Assembly: GCF_000350165.1 (NCBI RefSeq)
Contig: NZ_CAUI01000019.1
Location: 124,001-188,000 of the forward strand
DNA: 64,000 bases
Reading direction: 5' to 3'
From: Halanaerobium saccharolyticum subsp. saccharolyticum DSM 6643
GTDB lineage: Bacteria; Bacillota; Halanaerobiia; Halanaerobiales; Halanaerobiaceae
Shown here: positions 36,157 through 44,417 of the stretch, one piece after another
How positions within the stretch are numbered: the stretch's first letter is position 1
Layout: every line of letters begins with the position of its first letter
Program-made: the position numbers and the translations under genes
The notes under the pieces: generated by a model
What the model saw: the letters and a program-made list of their open reading frames with translations, nothing else
Told to the model about the DNA's origin: nothing
Databases searched by the model: none

Positions 36157-37302
36157 ATGGAAAAACTAATTATAAATGCAAATATAATTTTAGAAGATAA
36201 AATAATTAATAGTGGGTCTGTGCTTTTTTCTGAAGCGGATGCTGAAATAGAAAAAGTCGCTTCTTATAATTTGGAAGTGGATAATGAGACGGAAGTTATT
36301 GATGCTCAAGGAGGTTATTTGGCGCCAGGAATGATTGATACTCATATCCATGGTGGTGGTGGATATGATACTATGGATGCTTCTCCCGAAGCTCTTGCTA
36401 AAATTAGTGAGGTCTTGGCTTCACATGGCATAACTTCTTTTCTGCCAACAACGATGACGATGGCCAAAAATGAAATTCATACTGCTTTAAAAAATATTCG
36501 CCAGGCTAAAAAAAATGGACTAGCTGGAGCCCAGGTTTTAGGAACCCATGTAGAAGGACCTTTTATTAGTCCAGACTATATTGGGGCTCAAAATAGTGAT
36601 AATTTAATTAAGCCCGATCTAGAATTGCTTCGAGATTATTACGATGTTGTTGAGATTGTTACCATGGCCCCTGAAATTAGTGGTTCTTTAGAATTGATAA
36701 AAGAACTCAAAGAAAATAATATTACTGCTTCAGCCGGGCACTCTGCAGCTACTTATGAAGAATTTCAGCAGGCATATAAAGCGGGTATGAACCATTTTAC
36801 CCATTTATATAATGCAATGACCGGGTTGCATCATCGAAAGCCCGGACTGGTAGGTGCAGCTTTAGATTCTGATTCCACAGTTGAATTAATTGTTGATTTA
36901 ATTCATCATCATCAGGCAGTAGACCGTTTTACAATTCAAGCTAAGGGTGTAGATAAAGTAATTCTAGTGTCTGATGGTATGGAAGCAACTGGCCTTGAGG
37001 CTGGAGAATATGAGCTTGGTGGTCAAAAAGTAATAGTTAAAGATGGTGCTGCCAGATTAGAGTCTGGAGTTCTTGCAGGAAGTGTCTTAACTTTAGACCA
37101 AGCTGTACGAAATTTGATGGAAGTCACTGATCTATCTTTGGCAGATATATTTAAGATGGTAAGCTTAAACCCAGCTCGAAAATTAAATTTAGATCATAAA
37201 TTAGGTAGAATCAAGCCTGGTTATCAGGCAGATTTAGTGCTCTTTGATCAGGATTTTAAAGTTCAAAAAACATTTATCAAAGGGAAGAGATTTATACAGT
37301 AA
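36157..37302 (+). CDS. nagA: N-acetylglucosamine-6-phosphate deacetylase
   Basis: A 381-residue amidohydrolase that deacetylates GlcNAc-6-P in amino-sugar recycling. Metal and substrate motifs are present in order: IDTHIHGGGGYDTMD near 60-74, GTHVEGPFISP with the metal-binding Glu, SAGHSAATYEEF, MNHFTHLYNAMTGLHHRKPG, and the catalytic Asp region LVSDGMEATG. Length fits. It is not next to nagB or a PTS gene, so it acts with partners elsewhere. Confidence 0.95.
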   Translation: MEKLIINANIILEDKIINSGSVLFSEADAEIEKVASYNLEVDNETEVIDAQGGYLAPGMIDTHIHGGGGYDTMDASPEALAKISEVLASHGITSFLPTTMTMAKNEIHTALKNIRQAKKNGLAGAQVLGTHVEGPFISPDYIGAQNSDNLIKPDLELLRDYYDVVEIVTMAPEISGSLELIKELKENNITASAGHSAATYEEFQQAYKAGMNHFTHLYNAMTGLHHRKPGLVGAALDSDSTVELIVDLIHHHQAVDRFTIQAKGVDKVILVSDGMEATGLEAGEYELGGQKVIVKDGAARLESGVLAGSVLTLDQAVRNLMEVTDLSLADIFKMVSLNPARKLNLDHKLGRIKPGYQADLVLFDQDFKVQKTFIKGKRFIQ

Positions 37303-37378
37303 AATTGAGAATAAGCTAGAATCAATGATTTAATCTAGAATAATAAAAAAATTAACCTAAATCAACCATTTTAGTTTT

Positions 37379-37407
37379 TTGACCTTCTCTGACTTTAGTC
37401 TTATAAT
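37379..37407 (+). promoter_or_regulatory. Promoter of the hsp20 gene
   Basis: TTGACC (37379-37384), 17 bases, then TATAAT (37402-37407) lie about 55 bases before the hsp20 start. No CIRCE dyad is visible. Confidence 0.8.
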
Positions 37408-37462
37408 ATTAGTAGAAAATAAAAGTCAAAAAATAATATTAATCAAATTCGGAGGTGGTTTT

Positions 37463-37903
37463 ATGTTTGATTTAGTACCATTTAGAAACCGCAATCGGAG
37501 AGATGTAGCTGAGAGAGACGAAGATCCTTTCAACAGTCTGGTTTCCGATTTCTTTGGTGATGTAATGGATTATGCAGGACGCAGTTTTAGAGCTGATATT
37601 AAAGAAAGTGATGAGGAATATACCATTGAAGCTGAAATGCCAGGTATGAAAAAGGAAGATATTCAGCTTGAAATTGATGATGATTATCTAACAATTTCTG
37701 CTGAACACAAAGAAGAAAAAGAAGAAAAAAATGATAATTATATTCGTAGAGAGAGAAGACAAGGTAGATATACCCGTCGTTTTTACCTTGAAAATGTAGA
37801 TCAAGATGATATTAATGCAGAATATGATGATGGAATATTAAAAGTTCATCTACCAAAAGAAGAAAAAACTCCAGTTAAAAAGCGTACTATCGAAATAGAA
37901 TAA
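37463..37903 (+). CDS. Hsp20-family small heat-shock chaperone
   Basis: A 146-residue small heat-shock protein. The alpha-crystallin domain spans about 40-135 (FRADIKESDEEYTIEAEMPG, then RRERRQGRYTRRFYLENV and the GILKVHLPKEE beta-9/10 region), with a short polar N-terminal arm. It holds unfolding proteins in oligomers until other chaperones act. The ATG at 37463 follows GGAGGTGG; the frame stays open upstream to 37379 but that region is the promoter. A typical stem-loop terminator follows. Confidence 0.95.
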   Translation: MFDLVPFRNRNRRDVAERDEDPFNSLVSDFFGDVMDYAGRSFRADIKESDEEYTIEAEMPGMKKEDIQLEIDDDYLTISAEHKEEKEEKNDNYIRRERRQGRYTRRFYLENVDQDDINAEYDDGILKVHLPKEEKTPVKKRTIEIE

Positions 37904-37922
37904 GTTTTGTTAAAGTCTATAT

Positions 37923-37944
37923 ACCGGCCTTTTGGCCGGTTTTT
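37923..37944 (+). terminator. Terminator of hsp20
   Basis: ACCGGCC (37923-37929) and GGCCGGT (37934-37940) form a 7-bp G+C-rich stem with a TTTT loop, followed by a T-run. Confidence 0.93.
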
Positions 37945-38018
37945 CAATATCAAATCCATACTTCAATTATTTAATTATTATCTTAATATTTTAAAAAAAA
38001 TAAAAATATTTTAAATTT

Positions 38019-38050
38019 AATATTGAATTCAAAATTAAATGTGTTATAAT
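38019..38050 (+). promoter_or_regulatory. GntR operator 1 with overlapping promoter
   Basis: The 18-base near-palindrome AATATTGAATTCAAAATT (38019-38036) covers the -35 TTGAAT (38023-38028). A TATAAT (38045-38050) follows with a 16-base spacer. It is the first of two near-identical promoter-operator modules before the GntR gene. Confidence 0.7.
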
Positions 38051-38147
38051 ATACTTAAAGTTAATAAGAAAGTCGGAATATTTATAATCTAGATTTTCTA
38101 AAAATTTAATCATTTAAATTTATATTAGGTAAAAAAATTTAATATAA

Positions 38148-38179
38148 AATTTTGAATTCAATATTAAATATGCTATAAT
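38148..38179 (+). promoter_or_regulatory. GntR operator 2 with overlapping promoter
   Basis: AATTTTGAATTCAATATT (38148-38165), the exact reverse complement of operator 1, covers -35 TTGAAT (38152-38157). TATAAT (38174-38179) follows after 16 bases. About 40 of 46 bases match the first module, so one arose by duplication. Confidence 0.72.
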
Positions 38180-38237
38180 ATATTAAAAGTTAATTTGTTA
38201 AGATAAATAAAATCTTAAAAGTGGGGATAATGATCTT

Positions 38238-38915
38238 ATGAGTATTTCAACAAATAAAAGTGATTATGAAAATTTAAATAGTTATTTATATCGAACAATA
38301 AAAGAAATGATCTGGAATAAAGAACTGGAACCAGGAGATAAAATAAAGCAGGAGCATGTTGCAAATGAACTAGGAGTAAGCAGAACTCCACTAATAAAAG
38401 TTTTAGAAAGATTAACTACTGAAAAGATGGTAGAATATATACCACGTAGAGGTTATTATGTCAAAGATGTAGATTTCGAAGAAATGTTAGAAATTTTTGA
38501 TGTGAGAATAATCTTAGAAGTAGTTGCAATTAAAAAATTTATTCTTCAGGCAACTGATGAAGAAATTGAAGATTTAAGTAAATGTTTCAGTTGTTTTGAC
38601 AATGATAATTGGGATAAAGAGAAAATAGAGAAATACAGAGTCTGTGATCAGGAATTCCATAAAAGTATTATTGAACAGACAAATAATAATCTAATAAAAG
38701 AAATAAATGAGATGTTTAATATTTATCGTTTTAGTTATCAAAAAGGTTTAATGAGAGAACCAAAAGAAACTATTTCAGAACATAAAAACATAGTAAACGA
38801 AATGAAAAAAAGAAATATCAGAGAGGCCCAGATGTTAATGATGGATCATTTAGAAAAAAGTAGAGAAAATATTTGTGTAGTATATGAAAACAGCAAAAAT
38901 AATTCTTTAAATTGA
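38238..38915 (+). CDS. GntR-family (FadR/FCD) transcriptional regulator
   Basis: A 225-residue regulator. Residues 12-80 form the GntR winged helix (YRTIKEMIWNKELEPGDKIK, VSRTPLIKVLERLTTEKMV). Residues 85-215 form the all-helical FCD ligand-binding domain, with ICDQEFHKSIIE-like and MMDHLEKSRENI segments. It is divergent from nothing and heads the catabolic island. Three copies of an 18-base TTGAATTCAA-centred palindrome surround the gene and are its likely operators. The effector is presumably an acid metabolite of the pathway. Confidence 0.92.
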   Translation: MSISTNKSDYENLNSYLYRTIKEMIWNKELEPGDKIKQEHVANELGVSRTPLIKVLERLTTEKMVEYIPRRGYYVKDVDFEEMLEIFDVRIILEVVAIKKFILQATDEEIEDLSKCFSCFDNDNWDKEKIEKYRVCDQEFHKSIIEQTNNNLIKEINEMFNIYRFSYQKGLMREPKETISEHKNIVNEMKKRNIREAQMLMMDHLEKSRENICVVYENSKNNSLN

Positions 38916-38934
38916 TTATTTTTGTTTTTTATTT

Positions 38935-38952
38935 AATTTTGAATTCAATATT
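38935..38952 (+). promoter_or_regulatory. GntR operator 3
   Basis: An exact copy of operator 2 (AATTTTGAATTCAATATT) lies 20 bases after the gntR stop and 111 bases before the split transketolase gene. Repressor bound here could block transcription into the catabolic genes. A ribosome-binding-like AAGGAGGGG at 38968 has no frame behind it. Confidence 0.72.
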
Positions 38953-39062
38953 CAATATTTAATTTAAAAAGGAGGGGATTACTAATCAATTGTAGAAATA
39001 ATAATATAGTTTTCAAAAAATAGCATTAAAATTCACAATATTATATTAAAGGAGGGGTTAGT

Positions 39063-39929
39063 TTGTTTCATACTGTAGGTAATAGTAATCAAATATATTC
39101 AAGAAATGAATTAGTTAAAGAATTAGAGAAGAAATCAAATCAGATTAGAACTGATATTTTAGATATGATTTATAAAGCTGGCAAAGGCCATCCTGGAGGT
39201 TCTTTTTCAGCAACTGAAATAGTAACAACACTTTATTTTTCGGTTTTAAATATTGATCCAGAAAATCCTGATTGGGAAGGTAGAGATAGGTTTATTTTAT
39301 CTAAAGGTCATGCCTGTCCTGTCTGGTATGCAAATTTAGCTAGAAGAGGCTATTTTGATGTCAGCCATCTTGGCACATTAAGAAAAATGCATTCAATTTT
39401 GCAGGGGCACCCTGTAATGACAAAAACTCCAGGGGTAGATATTAATACAGGTTCTTTAGGTAACGGACTTTCTTTAGGTCTGGGAATGGCTTTAGCTACA
39501 AAAAATAATGGCAATAATTATGATGTTTATGTTGTATTAGGAGATGGTGAAATCCAGGAAGGTATGATCTGGGAGGCCGCTATGGCAGCAGGACATTATC
39601 GCCCTAATAATTTAACTGCAGTTGTAGATTATAATGGACTTCAAAATGATGGTAAATCTAAAGATATTATGAGTATTGAGCCAATTACAGATAAATGGGA
39701 AGCCTTTGGCTGGAATGTAAAAGAGATAGATGGTCATGATATTAATGATATTTTAAATGGCTTTGAATGGGCTCAAAAATTATGTGGACCTTCAGTTTTA
39801 ATCGCTCATACTCAAAAAGGTAAAGGGGTTTCTTTTATGGAAAGTGTAGTTGAGTGGCATGGAAAGGTTCCAAATGAAGAAGAGTTTGAGCAAGCAATGA
39901 AGGAATTAGAAGCAGAGGTGAGTAAATAA
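39063..39929 (+). CDS. Transketolase, N-terminal (TPP-binding) subunit
   Basis: A 288-residue protein equal to the first half of transketolase. It carries KAGKGHPGGSFSATEIVTTL near 36-55, the SKGHACPVWYANLA segment, and the TPP/Mg2+ motif GDGEIQEGMIWEAA...N. The TTG at 39063 follows GGAGGGG. It overlaps the second-half gene by one base, so both are made together and should form one enzyme. Split transketolases occur in many bacteria and archaea and often sit in specialised catabolic clusters. The donor and acceptor here are unknown. Confidence 0.93.
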   Translation: MFHTVGNSNQIYSRNELVKELEKKSNQIRTDILDMIYKAGKGHPGGSFSATEIVTTLYFSVLNIDPENPDWEGRDRFILSKGHACPVWYANLARRGYFDVSHLGTLRKMHSILQGHPVMTKTPGVDINTGSLGNGLSLGLGMALATKNNGNNYDVYVVLGDGEIQEGMIWEAAMAAGHYRPNNLTAVVDYNGLQNDGKSKDIMSIEPITDKWEAFGWNVKEIDGHDINDILNGFEWAQKLCGPSVLIAHTQKGKGVSFMESVVEWHGKVPNEEEFEQAMKELEAEVSK

Positions 39930-40870
39930 TGACAGATATGGCAACCAGAAAAGCTTTTGGTGAGGCTCTAATTGAGCTGGGAAAAGTGAATGAAGATATA
40001 GTAGTCTTAGATGCAGATATTTCTAAGTCCACTAATTCTGTTCATTTCCATAATAAGTTTCCTGAAAGAGCTTATAATATGGGAATTGCAGAGCAAAATA
40101 TGGTTGGAGTGGCAGCTGGGATGGCCTCAACAGGTTTGCCTGTTTTTGCTACAACCTATGCAGTATTTGCCAGTATGCGGGCTTTGGAGCAGGTAAGAAC
40201 ATTTATCTGTTATCCAGAATTAAATGTAAAAATTGTGGCAAGCCATGGTGGACTACAGGTTTCGTCAGATGGTGCTTCTCATCAGGGATTAGAAGATATT
40301 GCAATTATGAGAGCAGTTGCAAATATGACAATTGTTCAACCAGCTGATGCAGCATCAACCAAAAAGGCTGTTTTTGCAGCAGCAGAATTTGATGGACCGA
40401 TGTATATTAGATTAATGAGAAATCCAGTTCCTGCAGTTTATGAGGAAGAAATGGACTTTGAAATTGGAAAAGGAAATGTTTTAAAAAGCGATGATAATGC
40501 TGATTGTACAATTGTTGCAACAGGCCTAATGGTCCATAAAGCTTTAGCAGCAGCAGAAACACTTAATAAAGAAGGTTTAAATTTAAGGGTGATTGATATT
40601 CATACAATTAAACCAATTGATGAAGAGCTTTTGGTTAAGGCTGCAGAAGAAACTGGTGCAGTAGTAACAGCTGAAGACCATAATATCATTGGTGGACTTG
40701 GTGGAGCAGTATCAGAAGTTCTGTCAACTAAGATGCCAGTTCCAGTTGAAATAATTGGTGTTCAGGATTGCTTTGGAGAATCAGGAGATCCTGAAGAACT
40801 ATTTACTGAATATTGTATGAATACTGAACATATAGTTGAAGCAGTCAAAAGAGTTGTGAAAAGAAAATAG
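39929..40870 (+). CDS. Transketolase, C-terminal (pyrimidine-binding) subunit
   Basis: A 313-residue partner of the preceding gene. It contains the pyrimidine-domain motifs NMGIAEQNMVGVAAGMASTG, with the catalytic Glu that activates TPP, and ASHGGLQVSSDGASHQGLED, then the C-terminal regulatory domain (TAEDHNIIGGLGGAVSEVL). Together the pair makes a complete transketolase of about 600 residues. Confidence 0.93.
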   Translation: MTDMATRKAFGEALIELGKVNEDIVVLDADISKSTNSVHFHNKFPERAYNMGIAEQNMVGVAAGMASTGLPVFATTYAVFASMRALEQVRTFICYPELNVKIVASHGGLQVSSDGASHQGLEDIAIMRAVANMTIVQPADAASTKKAVFAAAEFDGPMYIRLMRNPVPAVYEEEMDFEIGKGNVLKSDDNADCTIVATGLMVHKALAAAETLNKEGLNLRVIDIHTIKPIDEELLVKAAEETGAVVTAEDHNIIGGLGGAVSEVLSTKMPVPVEIIGVQDCFGESGDPEELFTEYCMNTEHIVEAVKRVVKRK

Positions 40871-40988
40871 GCTTAATAATTTTTTGAGGGAGGGGATAAA
40901 AATAAGTTAAATTTTTAGAATCTTATCATCTTTATAATTCTTCGAAATATTAACTTTAATTTTCAATCAAAAAACAGGAGGGTAAAAA

Positions 40989-42002
40989 ATGAAAAAAAGC
41001 TTATTAATCACTTTAGTTTTAGTATTAGCACTGAGTAGTCTGGCAATGGCGGCAAGGGAATATCCAGCTAGACCAATTACAGATGTTGTTGTTTGGGGAG
41101 CTGGTGGTGGAACTGACACATGTAATCGTATTGTAGCTGGTGAGATGAGTAAGATCCTTGGTGTTAATGTTAATGTAACTAATAAACCAGGTGGAGTAGC
41201 AGGATCAATTGGTTTAAACTATGGTTATAATCAGCCGCATGATGGTTATACAATTACAGGACTTTCGGAATCTAATGTTACATCTGCTGTAATGGGCGGT
41301 TTTGATAAGAGATTTAACGTTTGGTATCCATTTATTGTTGGTGGTTCTCCTGATATTGTTTCTGTAACACCTGATAGTCCTTATCAGACTTTAGAAGATT
41401 TAATTGCAGCAGCCAAAGAAAATCCTGGTGAAATTAGAGCTACAGCAGCTGGTGCTGGTTCAATTCACCACTTAAACTTTTTGGCTCTGGAAGATGGTGC
41501 TGAAATCGAATTTAACTTAATTCCTTATCCAGGTTCATCTCCTGCTCAAAATGCAGCAATGACTGGAGAAGTTTCAGTAGTTATTACTTCACTTGCAGAA
41601 CAGCAGCAGTTAATTCGCGGTGGCAAGTTAAGACCATTAGCTACTTTAACTAAAGATTCTATGGAATTAGAAGGAGTAGGAACAATTCCTTCTGGTTTAG
41701 AAATAGAACCTTCATTAACAGATTACTTACCTATTTCTCAGGCAATTGGTATGGCTGTACCTAATGATGTTCCAGATGATGTAAAAGCTAAGCTTACAGA
41801 TGCATTTACTAAAGCATTGGAAACAGATACAGTAAAAGATTGGGCAGAAAAGAACTATTATATTCTTTCCGGTAAAACAGGAGAAGAAGCTCAAGAAGTA
41901 TTTGCAAAACTAGAATCTAACTTTAGTTGGACATTATGGGAGCTTGGAACAGCAGAAGTTAATCCTGCTGAACTTGGAATTCCAAAACCTGGCGCAATGT
42001 AA
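40989..42002 (+). CDS. tctC: Tripartite tricarboxylate transporter binding protein (TctC/Bug)
   Basis: A 337-residue secreted receptor. Residues 1-21 form a signal peptide (cleavage near AMA/A), without lipobox. The mature protein starts with YPARPITDVVVWGAGGGTDT, the usual Bug/TctC beginning, and has GGVAGSIGLNY and PYPGSSPAQNAAMTGEVSVV. It captures a carboxylate and delivers it to TctAB. Bug proteins bind citrate, dicarboxylates, amino acids or aromatic acids; the ligand here is not evident. Confidence 0.93.
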   Translation: MKKSLLITLVLVLALSSLAMAAREYPARPITDVVVWGAGGGTDTCNRIVAGEMSKILGVNVNVTNKPGGVAGSIGLNYGYNQPHDGYTITGLSESNVTSAVMGGFDKRFNVWYPFIVGGSPDIVSVTPDSPYQTLEDLIAAAKENPGEIRATAAGAGSIHHLNFLALEDGAEIEFNLIPYPGSSPAQNAAMTGEVSVVITSLAEQQQLIRGGKLRPLATLTKDSMELEGVGTIPSGLEIEPSLTDYLPISQAIGMAVPNDVPDDVKAKLTDAFTKALETDTVKDWAEKNYYILSGKTGEEAQEVFAKLESNFSWTLWELGTAEVNPAELGIPKPGAM

Positions 42003-42015
42003 TAAATTGATTGAA

Positions 42016-42061
42016 AGTGCACAGTTTGTTTAAAATAAGATATTTATTCAGACTGTGCACT
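42016..42061 (+). terminator. Intercistronic hairpin between tctC and tctB
   Basis: AGTGCACAGT (42016-42025) and ACTGTGCACT (42052-42061) form a perfect 10-bp stem with a 26-base AT-rich loop. A TTTTTT follows at some distance (about 42069). Likely partial termination or mRNA protection. Confidence 0.65.
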
Positions 42062-42097
42062 AATTATGTTTTTTCTATTTGAAAGGGGCAGTTTCTA

Positions 42098-42868
42098 ATG
42101 GAGAATAATCAAAACAAAGAATTAAGAATACAGGATTTTGTGACAAGTATTATATTATTTATCTTCGGATTATTTATAATAATTGGAGCATCTCAAATGC
42201 CGGTATCCAGCAGTTATGGGGGAGTTAAAAATGTTTGGTATGTTTCTCCAGCATTATTTCCTTTTATAATCGGTGGTTCAATGTTAGTCTTGTCTATACT
42301 ACTGGGATTTGTTGCTGTTAAAGAAGTTGGAATGGAAAGCATTAAAAAAAGAGTAGTTCATTTTGGTGATGATGGTCTGATGGGGACAATTCTTAAGGAA
42401 AGGAATCTTCGCTATATAGCTATTTTATCTTTCTTTGTCTTTTATGTATATTTATTTATACCCCGAATAGATTATTTTCTTGCTACAGTTAACTTTCTTT
42501 TAGTATTTATGTCTATTTTCTATTTTGATGATTACAGTCTCTTAAAAAAGTTATATAAGTTTTATCTTATGGGTTCACTTATATTTTTAGCTTATTTTAT
42601 TTTAAATATTGATCATCTTTTTGTGTTAATTCCGAATTTTACTGATTATCTATTTATGTTATTTATTGCAGCCTATTATTTTTATACAAAATCAGTTATT
42701 AGGAGTTCAGATTTAAAACATAAATTTAGAGTTAGTTTAATTTTATCATTTTTAGTGCCTTTGTTCATAGTACCATTATTTAAATATTTCTTGTTGGTTA
42801 TACTACCTTATGAAGGTGTAATAATCAAAGTAATGAACTTAATAGCATATGATATATTAGGATTGTAA
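42098..42868 (+). CDS. tctB: Tripartite tricarboxylate transporter small membrane subunit (TctB), enlarged
   Basis: A 256-residue membrane protein in the tctB position between tctC and tctA. The N-terminal helix and FGLFIIIGASQMPVSSSYGG with VSPALFPFIIGGSMLVLSI match TctB. It is larger than the usual 150-180 residues: an extra C-terminal part (about 160-256) adds several helices. The start ATG follows GAAAGGGGC. Confidence 0.85.
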   Translation: MENNQNKELRIQDFVTSIILFIFGLFIIIGASQMPVSSSYGGVKNVWYVSPALFPFIIGGSMLVLSILLGFVAVKEVGMESIKKRVVHFGDDGLMGTILKERNLRYIAILSFFVFYVYLFIPRIDYFLATVNFLLVFMSIFYFDDYSLLKKLYKFYLMGSLIFLAYFILNIDHLFVLIPNFTDYLFMLFIAAYYFYTKSVIRSSDLKHKFRVSLILSFLVPLFIVPLFKYFLLVILPYEGVIIKVMNLIAYDILGL

Positions 42869-42896
42869 AAGCTCATAATAGAAAGGAGGTAAATAA

Positions 42897-44417
42897 ATGT
42901 TCATAATAGAAAGATTGGCAGAATTTTTTATGATGATGGGACACCTGGTATCTACTCCTTTAAATGTGATGATACTTTTTGGCTCAGTTTTTATGGGAAT
43001 AATTTTTGGTTGTACTCCCGGATTGACAGCGACTTTGGGGGTAGCTCTTTTAACAACATTAACATATGGAATGGAAACTAATACTGCTTTAATTGCTCTA
43101 ATGGCAATTTATGTTGGTGGTGTTTATGGAGGTTCATATTCTGCAATTTTGATAAATATTCCAGGTACAGCAGCAGCAGCTGCAACTGCTGTAGATGGTT
43201 ATCCATTAGCAAAACGTGGTGAAGGTGGTAAAGCAATAGGAATTACCACAACTGCTTCTGCAATTGGGACTGCAATTGGAATGTTATTTGTAGTAAGCAT
43301 ATCCCCAATAATTTCAAGTTTTGCAATGGAATTTACTTCATGGGAATTTTTCTTATTAGCGTTTTTCGGTATTATGATGAGTGGAACACTAACAACTCCT
43401 GACTTAGCTTTCAAAGGTTGGATTGCGGGCTTAATTGGTTTATTTATGGCAATTGTCGGTAGAGATGTTTTGCAGTTCTATCCTCGATTTACTTTTGGTA
43501 TTTCACAGCTTGATAGTGGTATCGAAGTAGTTCCAGTTTTAATTGGAGCATTTGGAATTCCACAAATCATTAAAGTATTAAGAGAAGGTAACAAACTTGC
43601 TAAATGCGAAGATCTTCAGAGAATATTACCTGAGTTTAAAACAATATTTAAACATACTCCGGATATTCTTAGATCTTCCTTAATTGGTGTAGGAATAGGA
43701 TCGATTCCTGGAGTTGGTGAAGATATTGCAGGTTGGGTTTCTTATGGTGCAGCTAAAAAATCTTCTAAAAACCCAGAGAAATTTGGGACTGGAGTTTATA
43801 AAGCGATAGTGTCTACTGAAACTGCAAATAATTCCTGTATAGGAGGGGCCATGATTCCTCTGCTTAATTTAGGAGTGCCTGGAAGTCCACCTGCAGCAAT
43901 GCTCTTAGGAGCTTTACTCTTACATGGTATAAATCCTGGTCCATTAATTAATTTTGACCATCCAGGATTTATCTTAAGAATTGCAGCAATTCTACTGCTT
44001 GCATCAGTAGCAATGTGGATTATAGGTATGCTTTTAGCAAAACAGGTTGTAAAAATACTGAGGGTGCCATCACCTTTATTTATGCCGATAATTGGTGCTT
44101 TATGTATAATTGGTTCTTATGCGATAGGAATGAATGTTTTTAACCTTTATTTGATGATTCCAATAGGTGTTATTTCTTATTACTTAACTGAAATGAAATA
44201 TCCAATTGCACCACTTGTTATGGGAGTTATACTTGGGCCCATGGCAGATGAAAACTTAAGAAGGGGTTTAATGATTTCTAAAGGTAGTTTTATGACAATT
44301 TTCCAAAGACCAGTAGCTTTAATTTTATTTTCAATAATAATGATCATGATTTTAAGTCAAACACCTATATTTAGTAAAATAAAAACAATCATAAAAGGAG
44401 TGGGGAATAATGAATAG
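42897..44417 (+). CDS. tctA: Tripartite tricarboxylate transporter large permease (TctA)
   Basis: A 506-residue permease with about twelve helices. Diagnostic TctA motifs are FGCTPGLTATLGVALL, ILINIPGTAAAAATAVDGYP near 85-105, GIGSIPGVGEDIAGWVSYG, and LNLGVPGSPPAAMLLGALLL. It uses an ion gradient to import the acid captured by TctC. It overlaps the isomerase gene downstream by eight bases, tying uptake to catabolism. Confidence 0.95.
   Translation: MFIIERLAEFFMMMGHLVSTPLNVMILFGSVFMGIIFGCTPGLTATLGVALLTTLTYGMETNTALIALMAIYVGGVYGGSYSAILINIPGTAAAAATAVDGYPLAKRGEGGKAIGITTTASAIGTAIGMLFVVSISPIISSFAMEFTSWEFFLLAFFGIMMSGTLTTPDLAFKGWIAGLIGLFMAIVGRDVLQFYPRFTFGISQLDSGIEVVPVLIGAFGIPQIIKVLREGNKLAKCEDLQRILPEFKTIFKHTPDILRSSLIGVGIGSIPGVGEDIAGWVSYGAAKKSSKNPEKFGTGVYKAIVSTETANNSCIGGAMIPLLNLGVPGSPPAAMLLGALLLHGINPGPLINFDHPGFILRIAAILLLASVAMWIIGMLLAKQVVKILRVPSPLFMPIIGALCIIGSYAIGMNVFNLYLMIPIGVISYYLTEMKYPIAPLVMGVILGPMADENLRRGLMISKGSFMTIFQRPVALILFSIIMIMILSQTPIFSKIKTIIKGVGNNE

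Noticed and set aside
37321-37462. CIRCE/HrcA operator before hsp20
   Set aside because: No TTAGCACTC-N9-GAGTGCTAA dyad is present; only a sigma-A promoter is seen.
38961-38990. Small gene after AAGGAGGGG at 38968
   Set aside because: The frames behind this ribosome-site-like sequence hold no usable start (a TTG is followed at once by TAG).
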